IMG/VR virus record: IMGVR_UViG_3300003322_001275
Span: 1-38,876 of that record
Length of the DNA stretch: 38,876 nt
Origin: a virus
Direction: 5' to 3' (one strand)
Shown here piece after piece: positions 31,321 to 38,876 of the stretch. The translations under genes and the position numbers were made by a program. Each line of letters opens with the position of its first letter. The first letter of the stretch is position 1. Below the pieces are notes generated by a model, which worked only from the letters and a program-made list of their open reading frames with translations, did not search any database and was not told the origin of the DNA.

Positions 31321-31800
31321 ATGAGAAAGGTTGTTCTTGTTCTGGCTGTCGTGCCGATCCTCGTCGCAGCTCTCACATCGCCCGCGTTTGGCACGTTCTC
31401 TCACTTCTGCTGTGACTACGACAACTCGTGTCCCGGATACTGGTCCCCGAACCACGCAGTCGAAGACGAGGTCGGCGGCTGCACCAATACCGGTAACAAC
31501 ACGGTGGACGGTACCTGCACCATCGGCAACAAGGTGAGAAGCTGTGATGATGATTCGTGCTTCACTTGGGTTGGTCATGTCGACTGCTTCGGCGGGGCCT
31601 GCGCCGTGTCCGGCACCCTGCTCTGTAGCGGGAGCAGTCATATTCTTCAACACTTCCAGGCGACTTGCCTGTCGGGCAGCCACGGAAACCCGAAGGCAAC
31701 GGCTTTGTTGTCATCGGCAACATGCATCGACGACAACGGGTACGGAACGACCCACACTTGCGCGTGTAGTGCAACAGGCACTGCGGCGAACTGCAACTGA
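31321..31800 (+). CDS. Secreted cysteine-rich protein
   Basis: A 159-residue protein with AAAAGGAG before the ATG. A signal peptide (RKVVLVLAVVPILVAAL, cleavage near the SPAFG) precedes a mature part of about 135 residues with 15 cysteines, starting with HFCCDYDNSCPG, and many Gly, Asn and Thr. The odd cysteine count leaves one unpaired if all others form disulfides. This looks like a secreted, disulfide-rich surface or toxin-like protein; no family is recognised. Second gene of the secreted cassette. Confidence 0.65.
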   Translation: MRKVVLVLAVVPILVAALTSPAFGTFSHFCCDYDNSCPGYWSPNHAVEDEVGGCTNTGNNTVDGTCTIGNKVRSCDDDSCFTWVGHVDCFGGACAVSGTLLCSGSSHILQHFQATCLSGSHGNPKATALLSSATCIDDNGYGTTHTCACSATGTAANCN

Positions 31801-31885
31801 TCGCATCGTACCGGACCCTGTCCTAAAAGGAATGCAGCTAAACATTTCTCCTCGTTCCCGTGTCTCATCTCTTGTACGACGGCAT

Positions 31886-31907
31886 AGGCGGGCAATCGAG
31901 CCCGCCT
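31886..31907 (+). terminator. Perfect 8-bp hairpin, terminator-like
   Basis: AGGCGGGC (31886-31893) and GCCCGCCT (31900-31907) form a perfect 8-bp stem with loop AATCGA. The following TGTTCGTT is a weak T-rich stretch. It separates the cysteine-rich gene from the next secreted-protein gene. Confidence 0.6.
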
Positions 31908-31934
31908 TGTTCGTTGGATGGAAGGATGGCCTAA

Positions 31935-32807
31935 GTGTTGTCACGTAAGTTGGTGTTTCTGGCGTTGCTCGTAGTATCAACCTCGATGGTGGTGGGATCG
32001 GTCGACTCCCCTCTTCACGCGGACGACCTGGTTCTTCTCCCGCGGCCCTGCCGAATCCTCGATACCAGGTCGTCTTCCCGCTTGGGTCCGAACAGCAGCA
32101 TGAGCTTTCGCGTTCGCAATTCACCGCCGACTACGCAAGGCGGGGAGAGCGGATGCGAGATCCCGAAGTATGCGACCGGTGCCTTGCTGAGCCTCGACGC
32201 GATCAATCCATCCGGTTCTGGGTACGCGCGGACCTGGCAGTTCGCGACGACGATGCCATTTGCGGTGACGCTTCTGATGACCAATGCCGAGAACAACAAC
32301 GTCGTCAGCGCCACTGTCAAGCTGCCTTCCTACACCTCGCCCGCCGATGTCTCTCTCTTCACCACGACCGAGAGCGATTTCGTCGTCGATCTTACCGGTT
32401 ACACGACAGACTGCTCTGCTTACTCTGAGTACCTGGCCTTCGTTCCCACGTGCAGCTTCGCCTGCCTTCCCGTCGATGTGGCGGCAGCGCAGACGGGGGA
32501 CTCGATGCGCTTCGCCTCGAAGTGCTTCAGCAGCATCCAGAATCACGGGGATGCTATCGGATGCGGGTCCTTTCAAGGGCTGTGCATTCCGTCTACACCT
32601 CCGCCTGCTCCTGGCTCTTCCACGCCCACCGCAACATCCGCAAGCGCGGACTGTCGGCTGCTCGTCGTGCCCTGCTCGGCGGGGTGTTACACACCGACTC
32701 CGGGGACCTTCGCCTGGTCCTGCTTCAAGGTATTGAAAGATGCCGGCGAGGTCGTCCAGTGCACGGACGACAGCCATCGCGGCTTCTGCGGCCCTGTGAC
32801 AACCTGA
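31935..32807 (+). CDS. Secreted protein with PCRxLDTR domain and two cysteine modules
   Basis: A 290-residue protein from GTG 31935, with GGAAGGATGG upstream. A signal peptide (KLVFLALLVVSTSMVV; likely cut after PLHA) is followed by RPCRILDTR (37-45), CEIPKYA (74-80), and DFVVDLTGY (148-156): the features of a domain common in exported proteins of Acidobacteriota, Myxococcota and related groups (PCRxxDTR...CxIP...DVxGY). Then two cysteine modules follow, C173/C177/C197/C210/C217 and C247/C251/C263/C276/C285, about 75 residues apart, separated by a Pro/Ser/Thr linker. It may be displayed on or released from the infected cell. Confidence 0.7.
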   Translation: MLSRKLVFLALLVVSTSMVVGSVDSPLHADDLVLLPRPCRILDTRSSSRLGPNSSMSFRVRNSPPTTQGGESGCEIPKYATGALLSLDAINPSGSGYARTWQFATTMPFAVTLLMTNAENNNVVSATVKLPSYTSPADVSLFTTTESDFVVDLTGYTTDCSAYSEYLAFVPTCSFACLPVDVAAAQTGDSMRFASKCFSSIQNHGDAIGCGSFQGLCIPSTPPPAPGSSTPTATSASADCRLLVVPCSAGCYTPTPGTFAWSCFKVLKDAGEVVQCTDDSHRGFCGPVTT

Positions 32808-32859
32808 TCGCCCAACAGCCCAGTCCGGGGATAATAGGACCCGGAGGCCCATAGACACC

Positions 32860-34368
32860 ATGACCGACCCCGTCTCTGGATTCCGTCTCGCATCCCGATT
32901 CATCGGGCAGACCGGAGCACAGCTCTTCATGACCGATGACACATCGGCCTGGACGCTGACGACCGGATCAGCATTGCCGGATTTTCCGGCATCCAAGCTT
33001 CAAAGCGAATTGGTGTCGGATGCGTGGGTGGCTTACAACTCTCGCGCAAGCAACATCTGGATCCAGACGACGGGGTTTGTCACCGCACAGAACATCAGAC
33101 TCATTGGCCTTCTGGGAATCAATAGAGTAGCGCCGACGTCGAATATCTCCGGTTACGGCAATAGTCTAAGTCAGATCAGAGTTCGGATTGATTCCTATTC
33201 TCTTGCCGATCGCATCCGACTCCCGCTCACCATAACGTCCAAAACCAATCTCAGCGGATCAGATTCCGATTTCACGGGGCATCCGATCGACCCTCCCGAC
33301 GATCCAGCACCGAGCGGGTACGCAGAAACCAAACTATCCCCTACGAGTCTCGGTTCGGCGACGTCGCTGATCGGGACTTGGACGAACCCATACGCAACAG
33401 AGCGGGCGCTGGCCGGAACTCAGACCGTGCGAATCCATGTTATGGATGCAAACAACCCGTCTCTCATTCCACTTCTTACAGCAAACATCTATCAATCGAG
33501 TTCTCTTTCGCTCTCGTTGACATCACCGACCTATGAATGGGTCGTCGTGGCCAATTCAAGCGGCGGATATATCTTCACCTATACATTCGACGCTTCGTCC
33601 CTTGCGTCACAAACTGCCGTGATGGAGCTGCGAGCATCTACGACCACAGCCTGTTATTTCATCGGCTGTGAGATTGTCTGTAACCACACTGGATATCTGT
33701 ACGATTCGGGAGATCTCGATTACACGGGTCAGGATCTTACTTCTTTCGCGCAGAGGTTGGATTTCCCTGTGACCGGCACGTATTGGATTCATGTCCAACC
33801 GTCTGATTTCTATTTGTACAACCTAACTACGAGAAATTTTGTTGGCGGCGGGACGACAATCGTCAGGTACGCCTCACCGATCATCAATCCAGGTGACGCC
33901 GATGGCCGTTTCCGCGCCGGCCGTTTCCTCGCCTCCGACGCGATCATCACCCCGATCAACGGGATCAACGGCTGGAACCTTACCACCCAAACCAACTCCT
34001 CCCCGTCCCGTACCCGCTCCGGATCGTTCCACGGCTCTCGGTCCTCCCTCGAATGGCTAGAGGCAGACATGTCGATCGTCGGCGTATCCCGCCAAACCGT
34101 CCAGAAGATCGAGAAGCTCGTCAATACCCTCGGTATCATGCACACGCCGACCTTGATCGTTCCGGACCTGTCCATGTCCGAGGGATACATCGACGAACAG
34201 ACCAAGCCCAGATGGATGGTCGTGGGATCGAAAGCGGAGACGCATATCGGGAGAATGACGGGGAGAGAGACGGATTATCTCGCGGACGGGAACAACCATA
34301 CGAGGGACAGGTGGGATATGGCGCTACATTGGGTGGAGCATAACGGCAGGAGATCGGGAGGAGGTTGA
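32860..34368 (+). CDS. Distal tail or tail-tip protein
   Basis: A 502-residue beta-rich protein in the tail-tip region. The start is ATG 32860, but GGAGG is 14 bases before it. The C-terminal third (DADGRFRAGRFLA, EADMSIVGVSRQTV, then EKLVNTLGIMHTP) is helical and ends with PRWMVVGSKAETH, as seen in phage tail proteins that bind the tube end. It is followed by a short gene and the LamG-bearing tip protein. The family is not certain. Confidence 0.55.
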   Translation: MTDPVSGFRLASRFIGQTGAQLFMTDDTSAWTLTTGSALPDFPASKLQSELVSDAWVAYNSRASNIWIQTTGFVTAQNIRLIGLLGINRVAPTSNISGYGNSLSQIRVRIDSYSLADRIRLPLTITSKTNLSGSDSDFTGHPIDPPDDPAPSGYAETKLSPTSLGSATSLIGTWTNPYATERALAGTQTVRIHVMDANNPSLIPLLTANIYQSSSLSLSLTSPTYEWVVVANSSGGYIFTYTFDASSLASQTAVMELRASTTTACYFIGCEIVCNHTGYLYDSGDLDYTGQDLTSFAQRLDFPVTGTYWIHVQPSDFYLYNLTTRNFVGGGTTIVRYASPIINPGDADGRFRAGRFLASDAIITPINGINGWNLTTQTNSSPSRTRSGSFHGSRSSLEWLEADMSIVGVSRQTVQKIEKLVNTLGIMHTPTLIVPDLSMSEGYIDEQTKPRWMVVGSKAETHIGRMTGRETDYLADGNNHTRDRWDMALHWVEHNGRRSGGG

Positions 34369-34370
34369 GA

Positions 34371-34613
34371 ATGGAAATCGAAGTAGATAACGACAAGGGA
34401 ATAGTAACGATTGATGGCGTGCAGATTTCCGCTGATCTGATATATCAGACTTTCGCATGCGGCGGCCAGCGGAAGAGCATTGTCCTTCCCGAGTCCGGAC
34501 TCCTCAAGGGAGTTATCTCGGAACGGACAGGGAACATCGTTACCTTCTCGGTCGTCCTATTCGATCGAGACAATCTGAACCGAGAAATATTGTCATTTCT
34601 CGGTCTCGGCTGA
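34371..34613 (+). CDS. Small hypothetical tail-region protein
   Basis: An 80-residue protein starting MEIEVDNDKGIVTID; GGGAGGAGG before the ATG at 34371 supports this start rather than the ATG two codons upstream. It is beta-rich with GVQISADLIYQTF and VTFSVVLFDRDNLNR, and lies between two tail-tip genes. It may be a tail-tip accessory protein; no family is recognised. Confidence 0.5.
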   Translation: MEIEVDNDKGIVTIDGVQISADLIYQTFACGGQRKSIVLPESGLLKGVISERTGNIVTFSVVLFDRDNLNREILSFLGLG

Positions 34614-34638
34614 CGCAATCCAAGGTCCACATCCGCAG

Positions 34639-37563
34639 ATGGCTACTCTCTCCGATCTCCTCGCCGATCCCAACGCCGCAATCGAAGTCGTCGTCTCCAT
34701 CTCCTATCTCTCCTCCTCCAACACCGAATCGATCGAATGGGTGTGCCAAGGCTCGCAAGGTCAGGGCTGGATCGATCCTTCCTCCGGCCCCGTCGCCGGC
34801 TACATCCCTCCTCTCCTCGCAACGGACCTGACCATCTCCCAACATATCGAACCTCTCAGCCCTTCCGAGGCGTTTGGCGCCTACACCCAACTCGAACTCA
34901 TCAATGACCTGATCGGAACGGTATACGAAGGAAGATACGATCTCTGGCACGAGGTGTCGATCGACAACCGACCAATCAATATCTACCTCGTGGGCCGGTT
35001 GTCGAACGGTACCCGCGTCGACCTGGAAGACGTCCTCTCCACCCCTCTCTTTGCCCTCCTCGGTGTCGACTTCCCCGAGGTCGGAGACGGCCAGGTCATC
35101 TTGAACGTCCGCGACGACTCTCACAGCCTCGATCTCCCGATCCAACCCCAGACCTATTCCGGCCCTTGTCCCCTCTTTCCCGGAACCGCGTCCACATCCG
35201 GTTCGATCACGTACGGCAATAACTACAACCTGACCGGGTCGTTCTCCCTCTGTGGTTGGGTCCGGCTCACGGACGCAACCGTCGCCAATCAATACCCGAT
35301 CAAGAAGGACGGGGCAACAAACGGATATTGGTTCGAGGTCGGAAACGTCCTGAGAATGACCGTGCTCGGGCTCGGAACCCCGGCGATCGTCTCGGCCGCG
35401 AACCTGATGCACTCGGGCTATTGGCACTTTGTCTCCTTCGCCCTGAACACGACCGGGACACAGATGGAGATTGGATTGGACGGGGTATCGGTGGCCAGTG
35501 GTTCCTACGTATCGGGCACCCCTGCCGCATCGACCGTTGCCTTCGTGATGGGATGGGGATTGAAGGGGAACATGGCGAAGTGGACGGTATACAACGCCTA
35601 TCAATCGATCTCGACCATGTACAACAACGCCCGTCTCCCCGTCGACACCACATCCTCTTCCTTGATCGCGTATCTCGTATCCTCGACTGATCCGGGGGTC
35701 GGTTCGACCACGTACGATCGGGACTCGGGATCGTCCATTACCGGGAGCATGGGTGTGGGGGTCACGTGGGATACCGCATCGTGGCATTTGGCCGCGATCG
35801 TCGGGAATTACCGGCCGTACGTTCTAGGCACCGTGCCTAGGGTTCCCGTGTCCTGGATCGATCCGGTGCAGAAGGTCGGGGAAGTGTCGTACGGTGGAGC
35901 GGCACTGATATCCGAGGTTCAATCGAACCACAACGCACTCGTCGGTCCTTCTCCCGCGGTCGGTGCGGTCTGGTCTCAGAATCACCCCGCGGGAACATTC
36001 ACGGTCACGTCGGGGTCCTTGTCCGGCACCTATTCCGCGACGGTCACCGCGAACAACTTCTGGAACTCCGCCCTATCGATCGTTTCCAATTCCACCGTCC
36101 TCGCCACGATCAATTCGGTCAACGGTTCGATGACGATGGCGATCCAATACACTCCATCCAAATCCTACTCGTCCAACGTCTACATTATGGGTTGGCAGAC
36201 AGGGGCGTCGGCGGGATCGATCATATTGAGGTTCGCCACTTCCGGCGGCGCCAACCGACTTGAAGCCTTCTGTATCAACGACGCCGGAACGGTTACGGTC
36301 TGCTCGACGACGGCGAACCTGATGGAAGGGACGACCTACTCTCTTGCCGTCGTCCGGAATATGAACCAGGCAGGGAATACCGCCGGCACCGGAGCAACCC
36401 TTTCCATCTGGGTCAACGGGTCACAGGTTGGGTCGGTGTCGATATCCGGCGTCTATTCAACTACGAGGACGGCGTTCGGGATCGGGTGCAGGCCGGATAC
36501 GAGCACGGTCCAGGCCGAGGGACGGTACGATGAACCGCTGGTATTTTCCCGCGCACTATCCCAATCCAATCTCCAATCTCTCCATCTCCTGCCAGCTACC
36601 GGGACGGAGTCGAACCTGACCTATGGATGGCACTGTGACGATGCCACAGGGACCTCCGCCGCGTCGATGTTAGGCGGGGGGGTGGCGTTGACCTTGACCA
36701 ACGTGACATGGATCGGTGGACGGTCCTCCCCCTCCGATCTGGCCCGGAAGATCTATTACCTCGCGGGGTATGGATCGGCCGATCTCGATCAAACGACCTG
36801 GCTTTCCTGTCTCAATTCATGCTCGGCCGATTGTGGGTGGTATGTGGGGTCGGGCGAGAGTGCATTGGATATTGCCAGGATCATCTTGGGCGGGCTCGGA
36901 TTCGTTCCGTACAAGATAGGAACGGTGATCTATATTCGACGGTTTATCGGGATCACCGGAATTGCTGAGTCCACCTACGATGTCATTTCAACCGTGAGAG
37001 AGGGCGACATCACCCCGGCCGGCCACGATCCGGCGATATGGTCGTGGCAGGTATTGTATGCCCACAACAACGTCAAGATGGACCCGGCCAATATCGCTGC
37101 GGCACTGGCGACATCCGATCCCGACCGGTACAACTACGGCCAGATGCAGGATCGAGTAAGCATCAAGTCGGATTATTCGATCAAGGTCAAGGCGGACGGG
37201 TCGAAGGGAAGGTTTCCAAACGCTGTGGACAAGAAGAGGCAGACGGCTCTATTGAAACAGGCCGATGCCGACGTCGAAGGACTCCGCCTCCTCCTCCTCC
37301 ATCGCTACGGCGCCGATATCAAATCGATTCCACTGTGGGTGTTAGCTGGGAGTAAGAGAATCCTGCATGAGGCGGCGTTCTCAGGGATATCGGAGCTGGG
37401 AATGGACCGGGGCAATTTCGTCGTGATCGGGTTGGAGTGCACGGATGATGTTGCGACGGCGACGATATGGAGACAGGCGAGGTCGACGGTGGTCGATGCA
37501 CGGATAACCGATGCGGAGGATTACCGGGTGACGGATGACGGAGCGGTGAGGGTGGACGGATGA
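34639..37563 (+). CDS. Tail-tip/baseplate protein with two LamG-like domains
   Basis: A 974-residue protein. Residues 1-180 are a tail-type domain (NPYAAIEVVV-like start then NGTRVDLEDVLS). Residues about 188-330 and 454-650 each read as LamG/concanavalin-like beta-sandwiches (SFSLCGWVRLTD, GYWHFVSFALNTTG; and SMTMAIQYTPSKS, TLSIWVNGSQVGS), folds that often bind sugars. The C-terminal 250 residues (KIYYLAGYGSADLD, ELGMDRGNFVVIG, ATIWRQARS) resemble hub-like domains of siphophage tail proteins. It is a strong candidate receptor-binding or adsorption structure. The start codon has a weak ribosome-binding site. Confidence 0.65.
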   Translation: MATLSDLLADPNAAIEVVVSISYLSSSNTESIEWVCQGSQGQGWIDPSSGPVAGYIPPLLATDLTISQHIEPLSPSEAFGAYTQLELINDLIGTVYEGRYDLWHEVSIDNRPINIYLVGRLSNGTRVDLEDVLSTPLFALLGVDFPEVGDGQVILNVRDDSHSLDLPIQPQTYSGPCPLFPGTASTSGSITYGNNYNLTGSFSLCGWVRLTDATVANQYPIKKDGATNGYWFEVGNVLRMTVLGLGTPAIVSAANLMHSGYWHFVSFALNTTGTQMEIGLDGVSVASGSYVSGTPAASTVAFVMGWGLKGNMAKWTVYNAYQSISTMYNNARLPVDTTSSSLIAYLVSSTDPGVGSTTYDRDSGSSITGSMGVGVTWDTASWHLAAIVGNYRPYVLGTVPRVPVSWIDPVQKVGEVSYGGAALISEVQSNHNALVGPSPAVGAVWSQNHPAGTFTVTSGSLSGTYSATVTANNFWNSALSIVSNSTVLATINSVNGSMTMAIQYTPSKSYSSNVYIMGWQTGASAGSIILRFATSGGANRLEAFCINDAGTVTVCSTTANLMEGTTYSLAVVRNMNQAGNTAGTGATLSIWVNGSQVGSVSISGVYSTTRTAFGIGCRPDTSTVQAEGRYDEPLVFSRALSQSNLQSLHLLPATGTESNLTYGWHCDDATGTSAASMLGGGVALTLTNVTWIGGRSSPSDLARKIYYLAGYGSADLDQTTWLSCLNSCSADCGWYVGSGESALDIARIILGGLGFVPYKIGTVIYIRRFIGITGIAESTYDVISTVREGDITPAGHDPAIWSWQVLYAHNNVKMDPANIAAALATSDPDRYNYGQMQDRVSIKSDYSIKVKADGSKGRFPNAVDKKRQTALLKQADADVEGLRLLLLHRYGADIKSIPLWVLAGSKRILHEAAFSGISELGMDRGNFVVIGLECTDDVATATIWRQARSTVVDARITDAEDYRVTDDGAVRVDG

Positions 37564-38009
37564 AACGACGTAGAATAAGGTGTGTGAGAAATCCCGACTT
37601 CGTTGTTGGTCGCCCATCGTCACCCTACCTTCGACGTTGGTACCTTCTGCCCCGTAACCGTTTTTTCAATCTCTACCTCCACCAGTTCCTGCGAGATGAC
37701 GACGATCGCGCGCTACACGATCACCCGTGGTGGTTTGTCTCTGTTCTTATCGTGGGCTCCTACATCGAGATAACTCCGAAAGGAGAAATACGGAGAAGGC
37801 GGTGGTCAGTTGCTTTTAGGCGTGCAGAGCACCAGCACCGAGTCGTGCTTCCGAAGACTGTCGACGGAGTCCCGATTTCGTGTTGGACCGTGGTTCTTAC
37901 TGGCCCTCGAATCCGCGAATGGGGATTTTGGTGTCCCTCGGGGTTTGTTTCATGGAGGATATTCACCAAGCCGGGTGACCACGGTCAGATCGGACGCGGA
38001 TGTGAATAG
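37560..38009 (+). CDS. Cupin-like phage protein
   Basis: A 149-residue protein, ATGA-coupled with the tail-tip gene. SPYLRRWYLLPRNRFFNLY and the ALHDHPWWF motif (51-59) match a phage-associated cupin-like family with HxH metal-type residues H53 and H55; H91 and H93 (EHQHR) are the second set. CWTVVLTGPRIREWGFW follows near the C-terminus. Cupin proteins are small beta-barrels; this phage version has no known enzymatic role. It is the last gene before the fibre-like protein. Confidence 0.65.
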   Translation: MKRRRIRCVRNPDFVVGRPSSPYLRRWYLLPRNRFFNLYLHQFLRDDDDRALHDHPWWFVSVLIVGSYIEITPKGEIRRRRWSVAFRRAEHQHRVVLPKTVDGVPISCWTVVLTGPRIREWGFWCPSGFVSWRIFTKPGDHGQIGRGCE

Positions 38010-38029
38010 AAAACAGAAAGGAAAACGTA

Positions 38030-38876
38030 ATGAATAGCAGTGGACCGACGATGACGATGGAGAGGCTACAGCGGTCGCTGAGAATCGGCGTGGTGTACCG
38101 GATGATTCTCCTCCTGATACTTCTTGTCGCGGCTCCTGCTCTTGCTCAGAAACGGATCTGTGACCTACCTCTCACGTCCTACTCCTCTTCTCTCTATCTG
38201 GAAGTCTCTGACTGTTCAACGTCCTCCCGTATCTCGGCCTCATCCCTAGTCCCGTCCACCCGCACAATCACATGTACCGCTCCTCTCTCCTGCGCCGGAG
38301 ATCTATCCGCCGATCGTACCTACTCGATTACGTTGGGCTCGTTGGGCGGGTTGACCACGACGGGGGGAGGTCTGGCGTTCGACTATTCCAATTCCCTTGC
38401 CGGGAGCCCAGCACTCACCTCAGGACAGTGTCTATTCTCTTCGTCGGGATCGGGGGGCCTGTTATGTGAGGGTTCGACCGCGGACGGGAACGAACTCTTC
38501 CTGACCATGACCGATCCGACCGCGGACAGGACCGTCACCATCCCCAACGCCTCCGGAACCGTTATCCTGTCCGCCTCGAACAATCACGTCACCATGCCGG
38601 CGGGATCGGCACCGACCGTCGCCTGTACCGGAACGGGGACTTCTCCTCCCGCTCCAACGATCGCCACCGGCAGCACCGATCACTTCTTTACCGTGACCAT
38701 GAACACTGGCACATCTCCTTCATCGTCGGGTACCTGTACGGTCACATTCGCCCAAGCCTATTCGACCACGGCCGTGCCCGTGTGTATGTTGGCGAGTGGT
38801 GCGAACAACTGGGGCGTCGAGAGCGCCATTCAATTAACAACGGATTCTCTGTCGGCGCCGGTGTTGACCTGGACGA
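38030..38876 (+). CDS. Signal-peptide-bearing tail-fibre-like protein (partial)
   Basis: The gene runs off the window; 282 codons are present. AAAGGAAAA precedes the ATG. A clear signal peptide (MILLLILLVAAPALA, cleaved after ALA) starts the protein. The rest is fibre-like: TCTAPLSCAGDLSADRT, GLTTTGGGLAFDYSN and DPTADRTVTIPNASGTV are patterns of phage tail fibres. The combination of an export signal with a tail-fibre sequence is unusual. A C-terminal segment after 38590 looks like another beta-rich repeat (TCTVTFAQAYSTTAV). Confidence 0.65.
   Translation, partial: MNSSGPTMTMERLQRSLRIGVVYRMILLLILLVAAPALAQKRICDLPLTSYSSSLYLEVSDCSTSSRISASSLVPSTRTITCTAPLSCAGDLSADRTYSITLGSLGGLTTTGGGLAFDYSNSLAGSPALTSGQCLFSSSGSGGLLCEGSTADGNELFLTMTDPTADRTVTIPNASGTVILSASNNHVTMPAGSAPTVACTGTGTSPPAPTIATGSTDHFFTVTMNTGTSPSSSGTCTVTFAQAYSTTAVPVCMLASGANNWGVESAIQLTTDSLSAPVLTWT

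Overview
The window looks like part of the genome of a tailed double-stranded DNA phage (Caudoviricetes) with long-tailed siphovirus architecture. The order small terminase, large terminase, portal, S49 protease, HK97-fold capsid, connectors, tail tube, frameshifted tail chaperones and a 1998-residue tape measure is diagnostic. Genes are dense, mostly on the + strand, and many are joined by ATGA or GTGA overlaps. No integrase, excisionase, repressor, polymerase, helicase or endolysin is visible, and the last gene runs off the right edge, so the window is a fragment. Lifestyle cannot be decided.

Layout. 124-1840 is a leftward operon of five small proteins, three with paired-cysteine zinc-ribbon-like motifs and one of these also a GIY-YIG nuclease. 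1841-2300 is a divergent intergenic region with repeated GTACGCGG / GGTAACACGG boxes. 2301-6521 is a rightward early-type run of small unknown proteins, a ParB-like protein and, at its end, a 76-residue protein that resembles a lanthipeptide-type RiPP precursor. 6539-10120 is packaging: P27-type small terminase, a truncated ThyX joined to a DUF3310-like remnant, a second GIY-YIG nuclease and the large terminase. 11188-17827 is head: portal, protease, small virion-like protein, lipoprotein, a 478-base structured leader, capsid and two decoration-like proteins. 17910-21864 holds connectors and tail tube. 21974-29164 holds the G/GT chaperones and the tape measure.

29182-30614 encodes small membrane proteins, including a free-standing three-helix protein very like the ethylene-binding domain of ETR1-type receptors. 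30728-32807 is a cassette of three secreted (signal-peptide) proteins, with terminator-like hairpins and an 18-bp nested inverted repeat, lying between the tape-measure and tail-tip genes. 32860-37563 encodes tail-tip proteins, one with two LamG-like regions. A cupin-like phage protein and a signal-peptide-bearing tail-fibre-like protein follow.

Host (inference). The RiPP leader type (LTLHRETIRNLT) and the secreted PCRxLDTR...DLTGY domain recall proteins common in Acidobacteriota and Myxococcota. Several lipid-exported proteins and a lipobox protein fit a Gram-negative, surface-complex host. The most unusual content is the accessory set: RiPP-like precursor, ethylene-sensor-like membrane protein, and the secreted-protein cassette. 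All function calls come from reading the sequence only; no database search was run.
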